Below the pieces are notes generated by a model, which saw only the letters and a list, made by a program, of their open reading frames with translations, did not search any database and was not told the origin of the DNA. Below, piece by piece: positions 48,287-55,200 of a stretch of DNA of 64,000 bases; within the stretch, counting starts at the first letter, position 1; each line of letters starts with the position of its first letter. The position numbers were made by a program, and so were the translations under genes. The stretch is from assembly GCA_017416765.1 (NCBI GenBank), contig JAFQBE010000034.1, positions 25,757-89,756 on the forward strand. The letters are read 5' to 3'. This stretch comes from Clostridia bacterium. GTDB lineage: Bacteria; Bacillota; Clostridia; Oscillospirales; Acutalibacteraceae.

Positions 48287-48944
48287 TTAAATCTTTGCTT
48301 ATTCTTTTATAATTTGCAATACCGTTGATATTAAAATTATATCTTCCTTACTTTATATTACCTAATATGCTTTGCTTGTCTTCCTTAAAATAGATGTTTT
48401 GTTAATGCTTTTTCTGTTTCTTGCTTTTCTTTTCCTCTTCGGTGCAGACCTAATGCAAACATATCTTGCGCAGGTCTTTTCTGAAAGTACAATTCTGTCA
48501 TAATATGTGCAATGTGTCGTGCCTGCACTATTTCTGAAATGCATACACCTACTACAATCACTTGGGATCTTATTGTGAATGCGAAGTTAAAAGATAGAAT
48601 TTGTTGGTGTGCCAATGCTACTTTTTGGCATAGCTAATCACTCCTGTAATAAATTTTTAAGTTGATTTGAAGAATCGCTTTGTTTACCCATATGGGAAAT
48701 GCATACAAAACATATTTCAAATTAACTTTTCACAAAAAGTATGTAAGATTTGAAATGAAAAATGTTTTTCTGAACAAAAGTCATTAATATGTTTGTGAAA
48801 TTAGTTTTCTATAATATAATAACCTAACTACATAATAGAGGAATATATTTTGATAAAAGGTAGTTGTAGCGATACAATAAACATACTGATAATCTTTGCT
48901 TATAATATAATAAAGAGTTTAGATTTTGCACATTAATGCATCAA
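48287..48944. other. AT-rich gap with decayed coding traces
   Basis: No intact gene is supported. On the minus strand an ATG near 48630 follows AGGAGTGA but stops after 14 codons. Neighbouring frames stay open down to about 48385 and encode basic, unrecognised peptides, so this may be a decayed small gene. At 48735-48748 is a fifth copy (one change) of the GAAAGTATGTAAGA motif, suggesting that the element reaches at least this far. Confidence 0.35.
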
Positions 48945-48981
48945 ACACCCCTCAAAACAGTTTCACTGTTTTGAGGGGTGT
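48945..48981 (-). terminator. Terminator of the sigma factor operon
   Basis: ACACCCCTCAAAACAG pairs perfectly with CTGTTTTGAGGGGTGT around TTTCA, 20 bases past the stop codon of the secreted protein gene on the minus strand. Confidence 0.8.
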
Positions 48982-49000
48982 TCTTTGTTGGTGAATAATA

Positions 49001-49507
49001 TTAGAAGGTTAAAATGTTTGAAACATTGTCTATTTTCTGAACAGAAAAGATGTTTTTCTTTGCGTAATGTATACAGGTTACACGGTACTGATAACCGGTA
49101 GGAACGGTGAGAGCCTTTGCGAGGTTATAAGAACCGATATCTACATACAAATCTTCATATGTAACATAATCTGTCCATGATGCGCTGCTGCTTGCTCTGC
49201 GCTGAACAACAACCTCTTTGAAACCCGACTTAACAACATCTGCTGTGCCTGTTGTTTTACCAGCAATATTTAAAGTGTTGGTTCCGCTTTTTGAAATTGC
49301 TATAGCATACAAGCTAATTAATCCAGTAGCACGTGTATTTTCATCAACTGTGTAAATAGTATTATTTGCTAAAATAGCGTTGAATTCTTCTTGAGTCAGT
49401 ATAAGATCCTGCCATTCGGGTGTCTGTTCATTTGCTGCAAAAGCAGTAGGGACAAGGGTAAACATAACCATAATAAGAGAAACAACCGAAAGAATAATTT
49501 TCTTCAT
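49001..49507 (-). CDS. Small secreted protein, DUF6147-like
   Basis: Exported protein of 168 residues with a signal peptide (MKKIILSVVSLIMVMFTLVP, cut near TAFA). The mature part has a beta-sandwich look (NTLNIAGKTTGTADVVKSGF, then VVVQRRASSSASWTDYVTYE and VPTGYQYRVTCIHYAKKN). It resembles the DUF6147 group of small secreted clostridial proteins, with moderate confidence. It lies 9 bases after the anti-sigma gene and is a candidate target or signal of that system. Confidence 0.6.
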   Translation of the reverse strand: MKKIILSVVSLIMVMFTLVPTAFAANEQTPEWQDLILTQEEFNAILANNTIYTVDENTRATGLISLYAIAISKSGTNTLNIAGKTTGTADVVKSGFKEVVVQRRASSSASWTDYVTYEDLYVDIGSYNLAKALTVPTGYQYRVTCIHYAKKNIFSVQKIDNVSNILTF

Positions 49508-49516
49508 AAGTTTATA

Positions 49517-50371
49517 TCATCCTTTATTTTTTATTGTTTCAGCAATTGAAACCATAGTATCGAAATCACAAGTTAAAGCTATCTCATAATTTGTAGCAAC
49601 ATCAGAATAATTGATATAGGATTTTTCATCATTTCCAAATACAATTACTTTTTTGCCGCTAATTAAAAGTTCTTTGAAATATTTATATGTATCATCTGGT
49701 ATATTACCATAACCATTTGTCATATTATGATCGGTACTTTTAAATTGAGTAACTGTTATGAGTCCTGATATATCCTGTTCAGAATTATTGACAGAAATCC
49801 AAATAGTTGTCATAAATTCATTTTGCTCTGTCTGAATCTCTTTTTCATATTCATCACTCAACAAAACTTCGGGCAAAATCAATGAATCTAAGCTTTCGAG
49901 AATCATCTGATTGACCAAATCGTTTTTATCAGCTGTTGTCGGTTCATCCTTGCTCAGATTGATTTTGAAGAAATCTTCATAAAATTCTATTATACCGTCC
50001 GACGCTTTGTTATTAAACAGCTTTGCGCCTGCGGGCAAGGCTACGACAAACACAAGAATAGCGATAGCCGCAACAAGAAGTACTGTTTTGAAAGGAATAC
50101 TGCGTTTTTTCTTTTGCTGTGTGCTTTTCTGCTCCTGTGGCTTTGTTTCTTCTTCCCAAGGGCAGAACATCGGTATTTCCACCTCGTCTTTTATTTCGGG
50201 GTGGTATATTTCGGCTAAAACACTTGCACACAAATCAATAAGCTCAGTATCCATTTCTTCTTCAGGCTTTGCTACTTCTGCATCCATTATATCTTCTATT
50301 TCTTTAACAGTAAGCATCATTCCTTTCTCGTTAAGAATTTTTGACAATAAATCTTTATCAATATTATTCAT
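49517..50371 (-). CDS. Putative membrane anti-sigma factor
   Basis: Protein of 284 residues. The N-terminal cytoplasmic 90 residues are acidic and helical and include a short Cys-containing stretch (IPMFCPWEEE). A single membrane segment (residues 95-114, TVLLVAAIAILVFVVALPAG) leads to an extracellular domain of 170 residues resembling DUF4367-type anti-sigma ends (FMTTIWISVNNSEQDISGLI, ISGKKVIVFGNDEKSYINYS). It starts at the ATG at 50371 after AAAGGAG. It follows the sigma factor gene by 55 bases, so it should bind and hold that factor until an outside signal arrives. Confidence 0.7.
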   Translation of the reverse strand: MNNIDKDLLSKILNEKGMMLTVKEIEDIMDAEVAKPEEEMDTELIDLCASVLAEIYHPEIKDEVEIPMFCPWEEETKPQEQKSTQQKKKRSIPFKTVLLVAAIAILVFVVALPAGAKLFNNKASDGIIEFYEDFFKINLSKDEPTTADKNDLVNQMILESLDSLILPEVLLSDEYEKEIQTEQNEFMTTIWISVNNSEQDISGLITVTQFKSTDHNMTNGYGNIPDDTYKYFKELLISGKKVIVFGNDEKSYINYSDVATNYEIALTCDFDTMVSIAETIKNKG

Positions 50372-50426
50372 ATTTTCTCCTTTCACCCTATATATGACAG
50401 TTTTGAAAAAAAGTAACACATTAATT

Positions 50427-50969
50427 TTAAAAGAATCCCAAATCTTTTTTAGCTTTATCTGAAATTTTGTGCAGCTTCTTTGATGCTCGGAACTTTTTCT
50501 GTTTGATTGCCGTTTTCGTTGAGTTTAAAATTCCTGCAATCTCTTCGTACGTTTTTTCTTCCATATAGTGGTAGTGTAATATTTGTTTTTCGTCTTCTTT
50601 TAGGGTTTGATTAGCTCTTGAAATTCGTTCTTCATCGAGTTGTTCCAGCTCATATTGCTCGGCCACATCTTGTGTGTACGGCATATAGATTTCTTCATCT
50701 ATAGAATGCAAAACACAGTTTTCATTGTTTTTGCGTATGGTTCTGTATTTGTATTTTAAAAGATTATCTATGGTTTTATACAAAAATGCCTGTGGGTATT
50801 CCGGTATACCGTCTTTCAAAATCTTTTCCCAAAGTATAGTGAAGGCATCGTTAATTATATCTTTAGCGTCTTCTTCGTATCGGTTCAGCTTACCTTTACA
50901 ATACCTTAACATGGCAGGTTTATATTTAATCCATATTTGTGTATATATCTCTTTTTGAGAATCGTTCAT
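50427..50969 (-). CDS. ECF-type RNA polymerase sigma factor
   Basis: Alternative sigma factor of 180 residues. Region 2 is AMLRYCKGKLNRYEEDAKDI followed by INDAFTILWEK, and region 4 is LKEDEKQILHYHYMEEKTYE with the helix-turn-helix EEIAGILNSTKTAIKQK. The start follows GAGG by 8 bases. The operon is sigma factor, anti-sigma factor, secreted protein, a standard surface-signalling unit. Its targets might include the RHS genes next to it; that is a guess from position. Confidence 0.88.
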   Translation of the reverse strand: MNDSQKEIYTQIWIKYKPAMLRYCKGKLNRYEEDAKDIINDAFTILWEKILKDGIPEYPQAFLYKTIDNLLKYKYRTIRKNNENCVLHSIDEEIYMPYTQDVAEQYELEQLDEERISRANQTLKEDEKQILHYHYMEEKTYEEIAGILNSTKTAIKQKKFRASKKLHKISDKAKKDLGFF

Positions 50970-51099
50970 AAAACAAACCTCATTTCGTACATGTTATTTT
51001 GATTATACACACAAATGGAAATAATTGCAAATATTGTTTTATCGTGTCGAAAAAATTTTTTAGTATGACGGCTTTTGCGATTGAGCATAAACTATGTTT

Positions 51100-51333
51100 T
51101 TATTCACTAAGCTGCCAACAGTCAATTACGGTTTCGCTGTTTTCATCAATATGTGAAATGAGTTTATATTTTTGCCCTTGTAGGTCAAGCGCAGTTCCGT
51201 TCTCATAAACTATAATAAAAGCGCCGTTTTCAATAACGGCGACATACATGCGGTTATTATCATAAAAAATTTCTTTAAGCATTTGGTTTACCTGCATATC
51301 GGACAGCAAAAGCCGCCGATATTCAAGTGACAA
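51100..51333 (-). pseudogene. Possible 3' remnant of a small gene
   Basis: Open frame of 77 codons with a plausible protein character (MYVAVIENGAFIIVYENG, then TALDLQGQKYKLIS). It begins at a TTG without a ribosome site, and the frame continues upstream into the dispersed repeat at 51365 with no start codon. It may be the tail of a gene cut by the repeat. The family is not recognised. Confidence 0.3.
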
Positions 51334-51364
51334 AACAACGAGAAAATAACACTTTACTGCAAAA

Positions 51365-51449
51365 AACAGGATAGCTCCTGAATTAACAAGAGCTATCCAT
51401 TTGATTAGTGTTTGTCTGTGTCAATCACAGAACCGTCCCCTGATTGGTG
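51365..51449. repeat. Dispersed hairpin repeat, copy 1
   Basis: GATAGCTCCT and AAGAGCTATC form the hairpin (51370-51397), followed by TTTGATTAGTGTTTGTC and then GTCAATCACAGAACCGTCCC and CTGATTGGTG. The same unit recurs at 51531 and 62411, and its second half at 23267. Confidence 0.75.
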
Positions 51450-51454
51450 TATTG

Positions 51455-51532
51455 GCATCTTCCCAACCATCAAAACGTGTAACTGTGCTTTCTTTCCTGC
51501 CGAAATAGTCTGTTACGCTTGTTTGGGCGAGA
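51455..51532 (-). pseudogene. Scrap of an RHS gene
   Basis: 78 bases match 53939-54016 inside the RHS gene with about 8 differences; the encoded segment is TSVTDYFGRKESTVTRF. It stands alone between two copies of the dispersed repeat, so it is a leftover of an earlier RHS copy. Confidence 0.75.
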
Positions 51533-51640
51533 TAGCTCCCGAATTAACGGGAGCTATCCTTTTTGATTTTAATGCTTATCGGGGTCAATCACAGAACCGT
51601 CCCCTGATTGGTGCTGATTGGTGGAACCGTCCCCCGATTG
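51531..51640. repeat. Dispersed hairpin repeat, copy 2
   Basis: Perfect hairpin GATAGCTCCC/GGGAGCTATC (51531-51558), then GTCAATCACAGAACCGTCCC CTGATTGG followed by two further variants of the last half. Its right half encodes the final 24 residues of the adjacent minus-strand gene. Confidence 0.8.
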
Positions 51641-52249
51641 ATTTATTGGAAAATCAACTGAAAGATTAGTTAATTCAGCGAATTTTGCTTTAGCATATTG
51701 TACATCTGCTTTAGAAACAATAGCATTAAATGTTCCTTTTTCTATATTGAATTTTTCTTCAAAATAATCTAAAAATAAATTGCCGTTGTTGCACCACAGG
51801 TCATTAAATTGACCTACAACCAATTGACCGTTCGTGGAGCCTTTTTCGTAAAGATCGGTGACAAAAACATTATTGTCAATTGATGCAATAAAAACAAGAT
51901 CAAATTTTGTTTCACGAAATAATTGCTCGGTTATTTGAGAAATATTGTCGATAGTAAATAAATCTGAATAAATACTGCATACCCCATTATTATCAACGAT
52001 AACAAAATCTTCAATACACTTAGGAAAGCCCTCCTTTTTTTCATTGAGCATATTTAATGCTTGTACCAATTCATCTGTAGTCATGGTATTGTTTGATTCC
52101 CCAAATATATTCGAGAGTGCTTTATGAGCCTTTTCCATCTTGTTTGCTAAATCTTTTGTATTTATCGATTTGTTAAGGCTGTGGGTAATTGCTCTTTTTA
52201 CTTTTTTAATGTCTGCGTTCAATATGTGAATTACTATTTGTTTGTTCAT
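51569..52249 (-). CDS. Putative immunity protein of the first RHS toxin
   Basis: Soluble protein of 226 residues without a recognised family. It is mixed alpha/beta, with DFVIVDNNGVCSIYSDLF and DLVFIASIDNNVFVTDLYEK, and a helical N-terminus. It directly follows the RHS toxin gene, the usual place of an immunity gene. The ATG at 52249 has GAGGTAG six bases before it; an ATG at 52267 overlaps the RHS stop codon (ATGA) and could also serve through coupling. The last 24 residues (NQSGDGSTNQHQSGDGSVID...) are encoded by the dispersed repeat, so the original C-terminus was replaced or extended. Confidence 0.55.
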   Translation of the reverse strand: MNKQIVIHILNADIKKVKRAITHSLNKSINTKDLANKMEKAHKALSNIFGESNNTMTTDELVQALNMLNEKKEGFPKCIEDFVIVDNNGVCSIYSDLFTIDNISQITEQLFRETKFDLVFIASIDNNVFVTDLYEKGSTNGQLVVGQFNDLWCNNGNLFLDYFEEKFNIEKGTFNAIVSKADVQYAKAKFAELTNLSVDFPINQSGDGSTNQHQSGDGSVIDPDKH

Positions 52250-52263
52250 TGTAACTACCTCTT

Positions 52264-55200
52264 TCATATAATTGCTTTAGAAAGTGACTTTACAAATATT
52301 TGTATAGCCATAGTTAAACCGCCCATCAGCATAGGTATGTCGTTCACTACGCCGGTACCGCCTGTAATTAAGTTATCTGTAAGAGTTGTTATTGCTATAG
52401 CGCCAACAGCAATAGTTGCAGTTAATAAAGCTTTTTTTAATATTTTTGATAATTCTGTGTTTTTTACTTTTTTTAAATTTAAATAAAATGAATAGAAAGC
52501 ACCACCATTGTTATCAAAAGTGATTTTCATTTTTAGATGTTTAAACAGTATAATTTCAATTGTGCCGATATTTTTACCTTTGCTATAGCCAGAAAGTTTA
52601 CAATACTCCTTTACTTGTTTGCTTGCATCTGTTCCCAAAGGTTTTACTTCCCACAAGTAATTTTTACTATTTTTAGTAGCGACAATATCTATTTCTTTTT
52701 TTGAGAATATTTTTTCAAGTTGTATGTTAATATACCCTTTGGCTTTTAGTTTTCTAGCAATAAAAAGCTGTGCCAATTCATGAAAAGCAGTATAAAGATT
52801 TTTTCCATTAAGTAGTAAAACCAAAACGGCTATTTGTGAATCGTCAAATATGCTACTATTAGTTACATCAACCATATTATTGAGAAGAGTAACTGACATA
52901 TGTCCAGTAGGATCTGTATAGATAATAGGATTATTATTGCAATATGGCATCATATTAGCAGTTGAATAATAGAAACCAATTTTAATATATGAATCCGCAT
53001 TAATAAACCTACCCCAAAGCGGGTCGTAGTAGCGGCTTTGCAGGTAGTAATAACCTGTTTCAGTGTCATAGTAATACCCACGGTAGCGAATGGGATTGAG
53101 GATACCAAGGGTATCAGCCTGTGAGCCGGTTATTTCAAGCAGATAGCCCCACGCATCGTAGAGATATTCCGCAACAACCGTGCCATTGGAATTGACTATA
53201 GCATAAACATCGCCCTGCAAGTTCTTGACATAATAGTACATTTCGCTTGAATCTGCAGTCAGCTTTGCAAAACCTATAATTTCATCGTTTTCATCATAGA
53301 TAAAATGCAGCGTTGTAGTGCCGTCGGTCTGTGAAATCAGCCTTCCGTCCTGCGACCAAGCATAGGTATAGGTTGCGGTAACGCCGTTTTGCGTTACTGT
53401 TTTGTGCGTTCTCAAGCCGCTGTCGTTATACTTGAAGGCAAGCGACATATCCGCTGTTGCAATGCTTGCAAGCTCTCTGCCTGCAGTCCAGGTATAAGTT
53501 TTACCATCATAGGTTAAAGGATTGCCTATAGCATCATAGGTAATGGGTTTATCATTAACCTTAGTCAGCTGGTCGGGCCAGTTTTCGTTGCCGTATTCAA
53601 AAATGTATTCTTCTTCAATACCGTTTTCACCTGTGGAATCTGTCCATATAATGTATTTATATGTAACATTACCGCCGTTATCATACTCGGTATAAGTATC
53701 CCAAGTAAGGTTTACGGCTTCAAGCAACTGACCTGCTTCGTCGTAATAATAATCCGTACGGTCAATTGAGCCGGGAACAGTTTCGCTTGTAATATTGCCG
53801 TTGGCATCGTAGGTGTATTCCCAGGTGAAGCTGCGGGCATGTCCGCTGACGGGGTTAATAACAGCAGATATGCTTTCGGGTATTTCGGAAGTATTATTCC
53901 CGACAGATTTATATGAATAATTGGTTGTGATTTTGTTTGCATCTTCCCAGCCGCCAAAGCGTGTAACCGTGCTTTCTTTCCTGCCGAAATAGTCAGTTAC
54001 GCTTGTTTGTGTGAGAGCGTCTGTGCCGTTGCCTACGGTAAAGGCTGATGTTGTTTTACCTGTAGTTTCGCTGTAGCCGCCGTTTGTTAATTCGGCATAA
54101 TCATAAGTAAATACATAACCGTTGGCTGTTTCAACAAAATTATCATCTTCATCATATGATGACTGATATACAACATTACCGGAAGAATTTTTAACGGTAT
54201 AGGTTGTTTCGCCGTAGGTTGTAACAAAGCCCGTTTTCCTGTCCGTTGCAGAAGAAAGCTCGCCGCCGGCATATGTGTAGGTATATTCATAGCCGCTGTG
54301 TGCTGAATCGCACTCAATTGCGGTTATGTTGCCGTCGGTATCGTAAGTGTAGCTTACAACCTGACCGTTACCAAATGTAACGGAATTCATTTGGCTGCGG
54401 TTTGCGCCCGTGCCGTAGGAATATGAAGCAAGGGTCTGATTGCCTACCTTTACCGTTTTTTGATTGCCGAACGGGTCATAGGTAAAGCTGTAGTTAACAC
54501 CGTTGCCTGTTGAAATAGAGGTCAGCCTATCGTCTGTATAGCCGTAGGTGTTGCTGATTGTAAAAGGCTCACCGCCGTAGTATTCGTTGCTGACCGCTTG
54601 CGATACATAGGCAAGACCGAGCATTGCATCGTAGCTGTAATTAACGGTGTTATCCTCAGCATCTTTAAAAGATGTGAGTGTACCGTTTAATGTATTATAG
54701 CTGTATTCAACCGTATTTCCGAGCGAATCGGACGCAGTTGCAAGGAAATTCTTATCCTCTGTATATGTATATGTTTCGGAAATGGTTTTGCTGCCGTCAG
54801 ATGTTGCGGAATAGATAAGGTTACCTGCCGAATCATAGTTTGTGGTTGTTGTTGCATGGCAACATACACAAACACAATCAGCTGCACTTGTGCAGGTACA
54901 AGGACAACCTTCGCCGTACTCGCAAGCTGAACCGCAAACACAGGTTGCCGGTTCCATTGTGCCGTTTTCTTCTACATCAATATCGTTCGCATCAAAATAG
55001 AAAGAAAAATCGGATTCGTAAAATTCAAGCCCTGCAAAATACAGCGGCGATACCTGATAATCGTTGAGAACATGAAGGTTAATATATTCCGTTCCTGCAG
55101 GCACGGTAATACAGCAAAGCATATACTGCCAACCTGCTATTGATGTATCAATAGCGTATGATGCGCTGACAGTTTCGTTGCCCTCGCTGTCAAAAGCTGA

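Noticed and set aside
51412-51669. Plus-strand reading frame of 85 codons
   Set aside because: It runs across two repeat copies and the RHS scrap and has no protein-like composition.
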